Positions 1-8,717 of a stretch of 64,000 bases of DNA are shown here, piece after piece (position 1 is the first letter of the stretch; each line of letters opens with the position of its first letter). A model generated the notes under the pieces. The model did no database searches and was not told the origin of the DNA. It worked only from the letters and a program-made list of their open reading frames with translations. This DNA comes from Streptomyces sp. NBC_00094 (lineage in GTDB: Bacteria > Actinomycetota > Actinomycetes > Streptomycetales > Streptomycetaceae): NCBI RefSeq assembly GCF_026343125.1, contig NZ_JAPEMB010000001.1, forward strand, positions 1 through 64,000. Direction: 5' to 3'. The translations under genes and the position numbers were made by a program.

Positions 1-170
1 CTCACCGGCCAGTCCCGCGCGGCGCCGTCGTGGAGATTGTGGTCGACGGCGAGACCAAGCCGGTGGCCGTGAAGCTCAGCGTATGGATCTCCAACACCAA
101 AACGAGGAGAGACCGGCTCACCGCCGACCAACTCGACGCCCTGCGGGAACTGGGCATGCACTGGGCGTGA
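1..170 (+). CDS. C-terminal tail of a helicase-associated-domain protein (5' end outside window)
   Basis: The open frame runs in from the left edge and stops at 168-170. The tail contains a W-I-S-N-T-K-x-R-R-D-R-L motif followed by L-x-x-L-x-x-L-G-M-x-W-A, the usual ending of the small helicase-associated repeat found at the C-terminus of large Streptomyces DEAD/DEAH-type helicases. The catalytic domains, if present, lie outside the window. A second, isolated copy of the same kind of tail sits near 13.0 kb. Whether this gene is intact cannot be judged here. Confidence 0.6.
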   Translation, partial: HRPVPRGAVVEIVVDGETKPVAVKLSVWISNTKTRRDRLTADQLDALRELGMHWA

Positions 171-534
171 CACAGGCTGCGGCCGGTCGTTGGATCTGAC
201 GGTCAAGCAAAGGGCACAGAGGCCCCGGGACGTCGCTGGCTCCCGGGGCCTCGTGCTGTCGGCGGCCGGTGGCTCCGCCAGGGCCGACCCTGCAACGCGG
301 GGTGCAACGCAGAGCGGAAGAGGTCCATCGTGTGGCATCGCCGCAGGTTGATGAGGATCTGCCAAATCGGCTCTGGCCGGAGTTTCGTGATGTCCCGGCT
401 CGCCCAGCCCTGGCCACAGCAGATCCCCGGTGCGCCTATACGGGTCACTTCCGGGCGTCCCCCGAGCGAAAGACGCTCGGTGGGGGTAGGTCGCTTCGCG
501 CAAGGTGACCTTGGGATCCGTGAGGAGATCAGCT
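171..534. other. Intergenic region without a convincing gene
   Basis: Short frames exist on both strands, but none has a ribosome site or recognisable protein motifs. A GAGGAG ribosome site at 522-527 belongs to the following gene. Confidence 0.5.
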
Positions 535-819
535 GTGTACGCAGTAATTCGGCGTTACGAAGGAGTGACTGACTCTGCCGAGGCGGGACGCCGAGTGGAT
601 GAGGGATTCGTGCCTCTCCTCCACCGAGTCCCCGGCTTCGTGGCCTACTACTGGGTGGACGCCGGGGACGGAGTGATGGTCTCTACCAGCGTCTTTGAAG
701 ACCAGTCCGGGGCCGAAGAGTCGATCGAGCGGGCGGCGGACTTCGTAAGGGACAACCTCGCGTCGCTGCTCCCCAACCGTCCTCAGGTCACGGCCGGCAT
801 GGTTGTGGCTGCTGGGTAG
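535..819 (+). CDS. Small ABM-like (antibiotic biosynthesis monooxygenase fold) protein
   Basis: A 94-residue soluble protein. I chose the GTG at 535 because a GAGGAG ribosome site lies seven bases upstream; a longer in-frame GTG at 505 has none. The pattern Y-A-V-I-R-R-Y-E-G near the start, V-P-G-F-V-A-Y-Y-W in the middle and a late segment rich in D-F-V-R resembles the dimeric alpha-beta barrel (ABM/EthD-like) family. Members range from heme-degrading monooxygenases to proteins with no known reaction. No neighbour suggests a pathway. The family call rests on pattern only. Confidence 0.6.
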   Translation: MYAVIRRYEGVTDSAEAGRRVDEGFVPLLHRVPGFVAYYWVDAGDGVMVSTSVFEDQSGAEESIERAADFVRDNLASLLPNRPQVTAGMVVAAG

Positions 820-1245
820 CGACCTACGAAGGGGGCCGCTGGATCCCAGCCACCTCCACTCCGACGACCCGGCCCTTCACGAAACTCCGGCCAGAGCCGC
901 CAAATCGGCCAGTGTTGCTCTTGGCTCCCCAGTTGGCTGCTTCCGTCAATCAGGGCTGGATTTCGTTCGCTGCGCTAGATTCGGGGCCACTCAGCCATCA
1001 AGGGTTCCTTCAGCCTTGGAAGCGGCGGTCCAGCACGCTTCGGATCGCTCGTTGCGGCCCCGAGTGCGGCTGGCCGACATGACGCTGCACACAAGCCGAG
1101 GGGCCGCGGGCGGGGTTCTCAACACGGGTCATGGGCCCACGCGTTGATCCTGCCGCCCTATGACGGGCGGGCTCGCCCCAGCACAATGCGCGTGGAGCCC
1201 CGCCGACAACGGCTGATCCTGGGCTCGTTGAGGAGGAGGACCCTC
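820..1245. other. Intergenic region without a convincing gene
   Basis: No motif-bearing frame was seen. The last 20 bases hold the strong AGGAGGAGG ribosome site of the next gene (1231-1239). Confidence 0.5.
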
Positions 1246-2142
1246 ATGCAGCCCGAAGTCATGTCCGCGCTGATTGCCACAGGAGGCGCCGTGATCGGCG
1301 TCGCCATCGGGATACTTGGACCGCTGGCTGCCGCCCGCATCCAAGCACGGGGAGCGCGGGAACAGGCGGATGCCACCGTTGCCGCCGCCCAGCACGCCAC
1401 CAAGGGGCAGTACCGGGCGGTGATGGATCAGCAGGCCCGCCAGGCCCGACGCGATGTCTACAGCCGGTTCCTGGACGCTGTCCGCGTCGTGGAGCAAGCG
1501 ATACTTCGCGGGCCGCAAGAGGAACTTCGCCAGGCTCACCGGGTGCTGGGGGAGGCTCAAGCCCAAGTGGAGATCGAAGGACCCGACGAGGTCCAGCAAG
1601 CCGCCCTGGAGGTCGTCCGCAGCCTGACCTCGTGGGAATGGGACCGCGATACCGCTGACCGCCTTGCGCGGAGCGTCGAGGCACTGAACCACCCCGATCC
1701 GTCATGGTCCGCCGGGCAGCAGGTGGCAGCCGCTGAATTGGTTACGGCTATCTCCGCCATGGAAGCGGCGGTCATGACGGCGAGCAATCAGGGAGGGTTC
1801 GAGGACTGGCGGAAGTGGAGGCGGTTCCTCGTCGGGGCTAACAACCCTGAGTCGCAGTTTGGACGGCGGGATCTCCTGCGCGTCTATGGCGATGTCCTGC
1901 CGTCGGACGACGTCTCCGCGTCGTTCGACAGTGCCCTGGCCCGCGCGCGCGATGCGGCCGCCGCCGCCGTTTCGGCAGGTGTCTTCTCCGCGTCACCTAG
2001 AGAGCTGCTCGTGTGCTTAGCGGTGCGCGGGAAGGTAGTACCGGGCGCCGACATCCACGAAGGGAAGCGCAGCCATCGGAAGGACCAGGAGCGGTTCCGC
2101 AGCGCCGCCCGCCAGGCGTTGCACGAGGTCCCAGAGCTGTAG
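1246..2142 (+). CDS. Membrane-anchored protein of unknown function
   Basis: A 298-residue protein. The ATG at 1246 follows a near-perfect AGGAGGAGG site, so the longer frame from 1144 is rejected. Residues about 6-30 form one Gly/Ala/Ile-rich membrane segment, followed by a charged, Gln/Arg/Ala-rich region likely to be coiled coil (to about residue 110). The rest is soluble and mostly helical. I do not recognise the family. The architecture (one N-terminal anchor, long cytoplasmic helical part) is common among Streptomyces orphan proteins. It stands alone, with no co-oriented partner. Confidence 0.7.
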   Translation: MQPEVMSALIATGGAVIGVAIGILGPLAAARIQARGAREQADATVAAAQHATKGQYRAVMDQQARQARRDVYSRFLDAVRVVEQAILRGPQEELRQAHRVLGEAQAQVEIEGPDEVQQAALEVVRSLTSWEWDRDTADRLARSVEALNHPDPSWSAGQQVAAAELVTAISAMEAAVMTASNQGGFEDWRKWRRFLVGANNPESQFGRRDLLRVYGDVLPSDDVSASFDSALARARDAAAAAVSAGVFSASPRELLVCLAVRGKVVPGADIHEGKRSHRKDQERFRSAARQALHEVPEL

Positions 2143-2996
2143 CGAAACCGCTGCGTGGGTGCATATCCTGGGCTGCCGACCGGGTGACGTGACGGTCGAC
2201 CGTAGTCCCTTGAGGCGCCGCCTGAACCTGGACGACAAATTCAGCCAGACGACGTGGGTTTCGGACGGGCCGTATCTGCTTGATCGATGAATGACCTCTG
2301 CCGAGCAAGACTCGCCTGCCTTTGACCACGAGGCCTACAAGCAGCGGAGCACCGTCGAACGCTGCATCAACAATCCGTGCGGAGCCATCGCGCCAGATCT
2401 GCGGCGAGCTGGTCGGCGGCCTGCCCAGGGGGGATCAGGTCGAGCGACTCCAGCAGCCGCAAGGGCAGGCGGGGCTCATCCGCGTCCGGGTAGTCGCCGA
2501 TCGCTGGCTCGGCACTCTCCACACAGCCATCAACCCCTGGCGACGTCATCGCGGCGACCTCGGAGGCCGAGCAGGAGTACCCGAAGATGGGTCAGGCTCC
2601 GGCCAGCGTCACGGCCTCCGTCAGAGCGAGTGTGGGCCGGGATGTAGCCGCTCGGCCTACCGGCGCCCAGCAAGGGCTCTCTCCGAGGAAATGCCACGTT
2701 CGTGAGACTGCACCGCATGCCATCACTATGAGACGGCTCGAAGATTGCCGGCCAGAAGCCCGACCCATGCCATGAAGTCTGAGACCCTACAGCCCCCAGG
2801 CTATGCAGACCACCGCCGACCGCCTTCCGCCGCCTCTCACCGGCCAAGCAGCAGAGTGCCGAGCAGCAGGTCTCAACGCATCAACAACTGTCCCTTCATC
2901 CGTACGCGGGTGGGGACGTTTCAAAGAGCGTCATCGTGGCATGGTGCTCCTGCTCACCGTCCCGGCCGTCGCGCCCGGACTATGTAGGTTTGGCTC
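2143..2996. other. Non-coding or decayed stretch
   Basis: Apart from the transposase remnant at 2315-2374, no frame here has a ribosome site and recognisable content. It looks like old, eroded insertion debris. Confidence 0.5.
2315..2374 (+). pseudogene. IS5-family transposase remnant (C-terminal motif only)
   Basis: Twenty codons read A-F-D-x-E-x-Y-K-x-R-x-x-V-E-R-C-I-N. This matches the 'Y-(K)-x-R-x-x-V-E-R-x-x-x' glutamate region near the C-terminus of many Streptomyces IS5-family DDE transposases. The sequence on both sides no longer continues the protein. It is too short to define the element. Confidence 0.55.
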
Positions 2997-3470
2997 ATGG
3001 TTGATGACTGGCGGAAAGACCGGGTCGGGGCTGCTCTGAGAGGAGAGAACCCGACCGTGTTGCGGCGCCTCACAGCAGGGTTCGCGGTGATCGGCGACGT
3101 GCAGTTCCTGCCTGGATATTCAGTCCTTCTCGTAGACGAACCGGGTGTGCAGCAGTTGTCGGACCTGCCGAGAGCGAAGCGGTTGTCGTTCCTGTCCGAC
3201 ATGGACCAGCTCGGTGAGGCAGTCGAACGTGCCTGCCGGCACCTGGACCCGGCTTTCCGGCGGGTCAACCTGGAGATTCTGGGGAACAAAGACCCGTTCC
3301 TGCACGCCCATGTGTGGCCGCGGTTCGAGTGGGAGCCGGCCGATGTTGTGGGAGCTCCGGTCTGGCTGTACCCGCGTGCCCGGTGGAGCGACGAGCGTTT
3401 CAGGCTCGGTTCCCGGCACGACGTGCTCCGCGAAGCGATCAGCAGCGAACTGGTTCGGTTGCGCGCTTGA
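2997..3470 (+). CDS. HIT-like protein (possible nucleotidyl hydrolase)
   Basis: A 157-residue soluble protein. The motif H-A-H-V-W-P near residue 103 corresponds to the histidine-triad loop; the third position is W rather than H. Upstream is the N-x-x-x-x-N-K-D-P-F-L segment also seen in diadenosine-tetraphosphate hydrolase-like HIT proteins of Streptomyces. Such proteins split dinucleoside polyphosphates or AMP conjugates in the cytoplasm. A TATGTAGGTT element lies about 15 bases upstream of the ATG and there is no ribosome site, suggesting a leaderless transcript. Substrate is unknown. Confidence 0.65.
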   Translation: MVDDWRKDRVGAALRGENPTVLRRLTAGFAVIGDVQFLPGYSVLLVDEPGVQQLSDLPRAKRLSFLSDMDQLGEAVERACRHLDPAFRRVNLEILGNKDPFLHAHVWPRFEWEPADVVGAPVWLYPRARWSDERFRLGSRHDVLREAISSELVRLRA

Positions 3471-3966
3471 CGGCGCTCGGTGGCGTCGCCGTTCAGGGCG
3501 AGGGGTCCGAGCGGCCCACTTGGCCAGGCTTCCGGGTGATGGTCGGCGTGTGGATGACGGCGCTATTCGTCACTCGTGTCAGCCCCAGTGCGTCACGGCC
3601 TGCCAGCGTGAACTACCAGGTCGTTGGGGCTACTGCGCTGACAACCAGAGGACGAATCCCCACTCCCACTCCCCCACCGACCATCAGGTCGATCCTCTCC
3701 GCCAACGTAGGCGTGTGCACGATGGTCGTTCCCCGACCTGTTCGGGGGCTCTGAGATCTCACCGGCGGTACGTGACGCCGTGATCGGAAAGGTCACCGGG
3801 GACGAGCGGGAGGACACCCGGATCGGTACGGCGACCGTCCTCGCCCCGGCATTCGTCGGCACCCTCACGGGGCGGCGCCGTCGAGCACGAGCGACCTCAA
3901 CCGGCTGACCCGTGGCTGCGGCTGCGGCTGCGGCCAGCGGAGGCAGCCCCGGAGGCGTAACCGGCC
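3471..3966. other. Intergenic region with a weak coding remnant
   Basis: Between about 3735 and 3908 the plus strand reads as a plausible but start-less peptide (D-L-F-G-G-S-E-I-S-P-A-V-R-D-A-V-I-G-K) ending at a stop. It may be the end of a lost gene. Nothing else is recognisable. Confidence 0.35.
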
Positions 3967-5133
3967 TCAGAGGTCATGCGCCGTACCGCCCTGCTGAGAA
4001 GCCGAGCCCCTTCGGGTGACGGGACAGACACCCCTCCCGGCCCCGACAGGCTCGGAGTGCGCCGCGGCGCCCGGCGTCGCCGCACTGAGCTGGTCCAGGA
4101 TCTCGTCGGCGAGCAGATCCTGCGGACCCTTGAGCGCATCGGCGGCCGCCCGGTCCGAAGGAAAGACCAGCTCGGCCGCGATGTTGTCCTGCACGATGCG
4201 AGCGAGGTTGTCCAGGGCCACGGACACCGGGTCCGAGAGCGGCTCGGCGGCTGGCAGGTCGATCAGATGGGTGGACACCTTCGCCGGGTTCATGCACGGC
4301 CGGATGATGATCGAGTTCTGGTTCAGTTCGGACGTGGCCCACTGGGAAAGCACGACCGTGTACAGGTCCCGCCACGCCTCCTCACCGATCCGGGCTCGCC
4401 ACTTCCGCAGGATGTCCTGCACACCCGCGATCTGGGCCTCGGCCGCGTACCTCATGTTGGTGCGGATGCCCGCGTACACGCTGTGGGAGAAGTCCTCGAA
4501 CGACCTGATGTCGAAGGACCGGGCCTCTGTGGAGACCTGGATGAACGAGAGTGCGCCGTCGAGTACCCGCTCGCACGAGACCACCATCTCCGGCGGGATG
4601 CCGGCCTGGTCGAGCTCCCGCCGGGCGGCGGCCAGCGTGTCCGCGTACTGCCGGAGCGGTGTGATCCAGTCGGTGTTCGCGGTGTCCTTGAACGCGACCA
4701 TGGCGAGGTCGTGCGAATCGATGCGGTCCGCGCCGGGGACGTTCGGAATCCTGCCGCTCAGGTGGGGCGCGATGATCGAGAAGACGCCGAGCGGCACATG
4801 GCTGACGGACTTCGCCAGCTCGAACACCTCCCCGACGGGATGCAGCGACTCCTGCGTGCCGTCGTGGACGAGGGTGAACCTTCCGCCCTTGGCGTCGTTC
4901 TGGACCACGAGGACGGGACTCAGCTGCGCGATCAGATCCGACTTGAGCGCGGCGTAGTGCGACCGCATACCGCTGTTGACCGCCACGATCGCGTCGCGGG
5001 CCCCACGACGCCGACCGGCCAGGGCGTCGGCGGGTGCCCCGCTCCCGTCCTCGGCCGCCGCCGGTGAGGCCGCGAGACCCGCCATGACGCCGACCGCGGT
5101 GGTACGGCCGAGGAAGCTTCTGCGTGTGGTCAT
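3967..5133 (-). CDS. Tat-exported protein of unknown function
   Basis: A 388-residue protein. The start at 5133 is chosen because a GGCGGAG site precedes it and the protein then begins with a textbook twin-arginine signal (T-T-R-R-S-F-L-G, hydrophobic core, A-S-P-A-A-A). The mature part is soluble, rich in alternating charged and hydrophobic residues, with phrases such as V-L-V-V-Q-N-D-A-K-G-G-R-F and D-S-H-D-L-A-M-V-A-F. I do not recognise its family. Tat export implies folding, often with a cofactor, before secretion. It is divergent from the lanthipeptide synthetase gene across a 450-bp gap, so a functional tie is possible but unproven. Confidence 0.75.
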   Translation of the reverse strand: MTTRRSFLGRTTAVGVMAGLAASPAAAEDGSGAPADALAGRRRGARDAIVAVNSGMRSHYAALKSDLIAQLSPVLVVQNDAKGGRFTLVHDGTQESLHPVGEVFELAKSVSHVPLGVFSIIAPHLSGRIPNVPGADRIDSHDLAMVAFKDTANTDWITPLRQYADTLAAARRELDQAGIPPEMVVSCERVLDGALSFIQVSTEARSFDIRSFEDFSHSVYAGIRTNMRYAAEAQIAGVQDILRKWRARIGEEAWRDLYTVVLSQWATSELNQNSIIIRPCMNPAKVSTHLIDLPAAEPLSDPVSVALDNLARIVQDNIAAELVFPSDRAAADALKGPQDLLADEILDQLSAATPGAAAHSEPVGAGRGVCPVTRRGSASQQGGTAHDL

Positions 5134-5583
5134 TCTCCGCCTTCCGTAAGGGCCCACTCGCCGGGCGAGGGGCGGGGAACACGAAGTGGACAGCGCGCGC
5201 GGCCTGCCTTCCCCGCGGGAAGGCACCGGCGCGCCGGTGTTCCCGGCAGACGGACAACGATCCCGAGCACACGCGCGCATCGGGTTGTCGCGTATCGGGT
5301 TGCGCGGCGGCGACCCCGTACCAGCTCGGCGCCCGCTCGGCCGTGAGCTGTTCCAGGGCACCCTGTGCGGTTTCCTACAGCACCCTCGCCTTCCGACTCA
5401 CCGAGACTTGCGCGGGACCGTTCTCCTCCACCCGCCGCTCCACATACGGCACGGTCCCGCCAGAGCTCACAGCGCCTGATACCGGTCGATACCGCCGCCC
5501 GAACCGCCTCCGTACCTGCCGGTCCTGGCGTCTGGCGCGCGAGACCGTTATGGCGGCCCACTACCACCCTGTGAGGAGATCCC
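5134..5583. promoter_or_regulatory. Divergent intergenic region between Tat protein and lanKC
   Basis: These 450 bases must hold promoters for both flanking genes. No clear operator or paired -35/-10 could be assigned by eye. The right end carries a GAGGAG ribosome site (about 5573-5578) ahead of the GTG at 5584. Confidence 0.4.
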
Positions 5584-8184
5584 GTGCTCGAAAGCTTCGG
5601 CGAGGCACTCGCGGACCGGGAGTACTACCTGCCGCTGCCCAGCGTGGCCGACCCCGGGCCGCGCTTCGCTCCTGGCGAGGTGCCGCCGGGCCTGCGCGGA
5701 TCCGCCCAGGGCATCTGGACGGTCTGGGGCAGTCCGCGGACCGGGCTCGCCGAGCAGGGCTGGAAGATCCACGTGTCGGCGCGGCTGGACCGGGCGCAGC
5801 ACGTGCTCGACACGGTCGCCGGGATCTGCTTCTCCGAAGGTGTGCCGTTCAAGCACCTGAGCGCCCGGCTCTTCTTCCTGTTCCTCCATCACAAGCACGC
5901 CGTGCGGGCCCAGTCGGGCAAGTTCTGCACCGTCTACCCACCGGACACGGCGACCGCCCATCGGCTGCTGGAACAGCTGCGCGACGCACTCGACGGGGAG
6001 GAGGGGCCGTACGTCCTCACCGACCGGCGCTTTCGCGACTCGCGGACGGTCCATTACCGCTACGGCTCCTTCGACGGCGCCCGCAGCCGGGTCCGGGCCG
6101 ACGGTACCCGGGAGGGGATGATCCGCGACGGCTCCGGCCGCGAAGTCGTGGACTCGCGACTGCCCGCCTTCCACTTGCCCGCAGGGATCACGGACCCCTT
6201 CGTCGAACAGGAGGAGCAGCCGCACGCGGGCCCGATCCTGATCCGCGACTACGAGGTGACCCGCGCAGTGCGCCTGAGCAACGCCGGCGGCGCCTACCAG
6301 GCCCGCGACCGGCGGACCGGCCGCACCGTCTTCCTCAAGGAGGCCCGCGCCCACAACGGCCTGGTCTTCGACGGGACTGACGCGCAGCAGCGGCTGCGGC
6401 ACGAGTACGACGTGCTGCGCGAGCTGCACGCGGCGGCCCCAGGGGTAGGCCCGGAGCCTTTGGACCACTTCACGGAGTGGGAGCACGACTTCCTCGTCAC
6501 CGAGCACGTCGCGGGGCAGCCGCTGGTGGGCTGGCTGAGCCGGTCATCCCCGCTGGCCCGCGCCGACCGCTCGGCCGAGTCCGTCGCCGCGTACTACGAG
6601 GCGTGTCGGCGGCTGCTGGCCGCGCTGGACGCCTCGCTCGACCGGCTGCACGCCGCCGGCTACCGGTTCGGTGACCTCAGCCTGGGCAATGTCCTGGTCA
6701 CGCCTTCGGGCGGGGTCCGGCTCGTGGACTTCGAGGCGGCCTCGGCGCTGTCCGCGGCCCCGTCCGGGATGGGCACTCCGGGGTTCACGCCGCCGCCCGG
6801 CCTGCGCCGGGCCGACGCCGATCCGCTGCTGCAGGACCGGTACGGCACGTCGGCAGTCGCGCTGGCCTTCCTGGCCCCGTTCAACGAGATCGCCGAGCAC
6901 GCGCCCGCCAACCTCGCACTACTGCGTCGCGATCTGGCGGACGTGGCTCCGCCGCAGGACCTGTGGCAGCGGGCGACCGCTTTCCACCTGGCGAAGGACC
7001 GGGCGCAGGAGCAGAACGGTCCCGACCGCCCGCCCTCCCCCGTCGAGCTGGACACCGATCCGCGCGCCTGCCTCACCCGGCTGGCCGAGGAGGTGGCCGC
7101 GGGGCTGCTGGAGATGGCTGACGCCGACCGGCCGGACTGGGCCTTCCCGCCTTCGCCCGAGGCGTTCCGGACCAACAACGTGTGCCTGGCCTACGGCACG
7201 GCCGGGGTGGTGCACGCCCTCCACCGCACCGGGACTGCGGTGCCGGAGGAGATCCGCGAACGGCTGCGCCACGACACGCTGGCGCTGCGCGACGCACTGT
7301 CCCCCGGACTGCTCGTCGGCTCGGCCGGCATCGCCCAGGTGCTGGCCGGCCTCAGCCGGCTGGACGAGGCCGTCGACCTGCTCCGGGACGCCGACGGCCA
7401 CCCGCTCACCGCCTCCTGCGGCACGCTGGCCGGCGGGCGGGCCGGGGTCGGCCTGGGCTGGCTCGCCCTGCACCGGCTGACCGGGGAGAGCAGCCACCTG
7501 GAGCGGGCCGCTGCGGCGGGGGAAGGCCTGTTGCGCACCCCCGACCTGCCGGCCGCCCTTGGCGAGTACGACGCCCGCGGCCTGCTGCACGGCCGATCGG
7601 GGCTCGCCCTCTTTCTCCACCGCCTGGCCCGCGACACCGGCGAGGCCCGCTTCCTGGAGGCGGGCCGTCTGCTGCTCCACCAGGAGCTGGACCGCACCTT
7701 TCCGCTGGACGACGGCACCCTGTCGATCTCCGACAACGCACAGCTCACCCGTGCCATGCCGTACCTGGCCACGGGTGCGGCCGGTCTCGCGGCGGTGCTC
7801 ACCCGCTACGTGGCCACCGCGCCGGACGAGCGCTGCGCCGCGGCACTGCCGCGGCTGGTCGCCGGCATCCGGGTCTCCTGCGCCACGAAGGAGGCGGGCC
7901 TGTACCGGGGGCTGGCCGGACTGATCTGGTCCCTGACCGAGCACGCCGAGCTCACCGGCACGGACGCCGCCCGCAGGGATGCCGTACGCGCTGCAACCGG
8001 CCTGCTGAAATACGCCGTCCCGTACCGACGCGGTGTCCGCTTCCTCGGGGCGGGTTCACAGCGGTTCACCGCCGACCTGTCCAGTGGCGGGGCCGGTGTC
8101 CTGCTGGCCCTGCACCGCCTGCTGGCCGGCCCGCTCCTGACGGGGCCCCACCATGCGCGTCCCCGGCTCCCTGCAGCCTCCTGA
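5584..8184 (+). CDS. lanKC: Class III lanthionine synthetase (LanKC)
   Basis: An 866-residue three-domain enzyme that phosphorylates Ser/Thr of a precursor peptide, eliminates phosphate to dehydroalanine, and adds Cys thiols to form (methyl)lanthionine or labionin. Residues about 1-210 are the lyase-like part. The kinase domain follows, with F-L-K near residue 252, the catalytic loop G-D-L-S-L-G-N near 363 and D-F-E near 382. The C-terminal part is LanC-like with G-L-L-H-G-R-S-G near 666 and L-Y-R-G-L-A-G near 772. The Cys/Cys/His zinc ligands of class I, II and IV cyclases are not apparent, which marks class III. The GTG start has a GAGGAG site. The precursor lies 110 bp downstream. No transporter or leader peptidase gene is nearby. 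Confidence 0.93.
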   Translation: MLESFGEALADREYYLPLPSVADPGPRFAPGEVPPGLRGSAQGIWTVWGSPRTGLAEQGWKIHVSARLDRAQHVLDTVAGICFSEGVPFKHLSARLFFLFLHHKHAVRAQSGKFCTVYPPDTATAHRLLEQLRDALDGEEGPYVLTDRRFRDSRTVHYRYGSFDGARSRVRADGTREGMIRDGSGREVVDSRLPAFHLPAGITDPFVEQEEQPHAGPILIRDYEVTRAVRLSNAGGAYQARDRRTGRTVFLKEARAHNGLVFDGTDAQQRLRHEYDVLRELHAAAPGVGPEPLDHFTEWEHDFLVTEHVAGQPLVGWLSRSSPLARADRSAESVAAYYEACRRLLAALDASLDRLHAAGYRFGDLSLGNVLVTPSGGVRLVDFEAASALSAAPSGMGTPGFTPPPGLRRADADPLLQDRYGTSAVALAFLAPFNEIAEHAPANLALLRRDLADVAPPQDLWQRATAFHLAKDRAQEQNGPDRPPSPVELDTDPRACLTRLAEEVAAGLLEMADADRPDWAFPPSPEAFRTNNVCLAYGTAGVVHALHRTGTAVPEEIRERLRHDTLALRDALSPGLLVGSAGIAQVLAGLSRLDEAVDLLRDADGHPLTASCGTLAGGRAGVGLGWLALHRLTGESSHLERAAAAGEGLLRTPDLPAALGEYDARGLLHGRSGLALFLHRLARDTGEARFLEAGRLLLHQELDRTFPLDDGTLSISDNAQLTRAMPYLATGAAGLAAVLTRYVATAPDERCAAALPRLVAGIRVSCATKEAGLYRGLAGLIWSLTEHAELTGTDAARRDAVRAATGLLKYAVPYRRGVRFLGAGSQRFTADLSSGGAGVLLALHRLLAGPLLTGPHHARPRLPAAS

Positions 8185-8211
8185 CGTCACCGGACGGGCC
8201 TCCCATGAACC

Positions 8212-8245
8212 CCTCGGCACGGCGGCGAACACCTCCGTGCCGAGG
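8212..8245 (+). promoter_or_regulatory. Stem-loop between lanKC and the precursor gene
   Basis: CCTCGGCACGG (8212-8222) and CCGTGCCGAGG (8235-8245) are perfectly complementary with a 12-base loop. It sits 28 bases after lanKC and 48 bases before the precursor start. It could attenuate read-through or protect the precursor message 5' end, allowing the peptide to be made in excess of the enzyme. Confidence 0.55.
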
Positions 8246-8293
8246 TATGCAGTGACCAACCGATACAACCCGACAGGAAAGAGGAGGTCATCC

Positions 8294-8407
8294 ATGAGCC
8301 AGATTCTCGCGCTCCAGGCCCTGGACACCGAGCAGGAGGCCGACGCCTTCGTCCCCTGCTTCAGCGTCGCCTGGAGCATCAGCGACATCTTCCCCGACCC
8401 GATGTAA
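8294..8407 (+). CDS. lanA: Class III lanthipeptide precursor peptide
   Basis: A 37-residue peptide with a very strong ribosome site (GAGGAGGT) seven bases before the ATG. The leader holds I-L-A-L-Q-A-L-D, the I/L-L-x-L-Q box that class III synthetases bind, followed by an acidic stretch (E-Q-E-A-D). The presumed core is F-V-P-C-F-S-V-A-W-S-I-S-D-I-F with tail P-D-P-M. It has one Cys (22) and three Ser (24, 28, 30) and no Thr. The Cys precedes all the Ser residues, unlike the usual S-x-x-S-x(2-5)-C arrangement, so ring topology would be inverted. Its position after lanKC matches the ramC-ramS type order. Confidence 0.88.
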   Translation: MSQILALQALDTEQEADAFVPCFSVAWSISDIFPDPM

Positions 8408-8424
8408 CAAGCCGGTACCCGCGA

Positions 8425-8461
8425 GGGCCGGAACCGGTGATCCTGCCACCGGTCCCGGCCC
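8425..8461 (+). terminator. Terminator of the lanthipeptide locus
   Basis: A strong hairpin begins 17 bases after the precursor stop: GGGCCGG-A-ACCGGTG pairs with CACCGGT-CCCGGCCC, broken by a single mismatch. Like most Streptomyces terminators it lacks a clear U-tract. Confidence 0.65.
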
Positions 8462-8592
8462 GCTACGTTCGCCGGCCCGACGGTCGGCGGTTGACCGGAC
8501 ACCAAGCGGGGTTGGGCGGCGTTCCTCTTCGCTCCCACGCTCGTGGGCACCATCTACGGCATGAGAAGCCGTCGCCATACCGATCATGGAGT

Positions 8593-8623
8593 CTGTCGAT
8601 CGAACGGGAGTCTCGATCGGGTG
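8593..8623. repeat. 31-bp direct repeat, copy 1 (left of the acetyltransferase gene)
   Basis: A 31-bp sequence beginning CTGTCGATCGAACGGGAG recurs exactly at 9251-9281. Each copy contains an internal CGATCGA...TCGATCG inverted repeat. Looser similarity extends to both sides, about 80-100 bp in all. Confidence 0.8.
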
Positions 8624-8717
8624 CTCGCGGGCACTGCCCGGCATGAGAGCCGGGCCTGGCGGTATACGGCGAAAATCCAGGGGAGCAGACGGCCGCGCGC
8701 TGCTACGGTCGGGCGCC

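Noticed and set aside
1129..1692. Antisense frames over the membrane-anchored gene
   Set aside because: No ribosome site or motif; the plus-strand gene has AGGAGGAGG and a membrane segment.
2291..2847. Several 60-127 codon frames on both strands
   Set aside because: Only the 20-codon IS5 motif is recognisable; the rest lack starts, ribosome sites and motifs.
8153..8293. A longer version of the lanthipeptide precursor starting at 8153
   Set aside because: It would overlap lanKC and the stem-loop, has no leader features, and the ATG at 8294 has the strong ribosome site.
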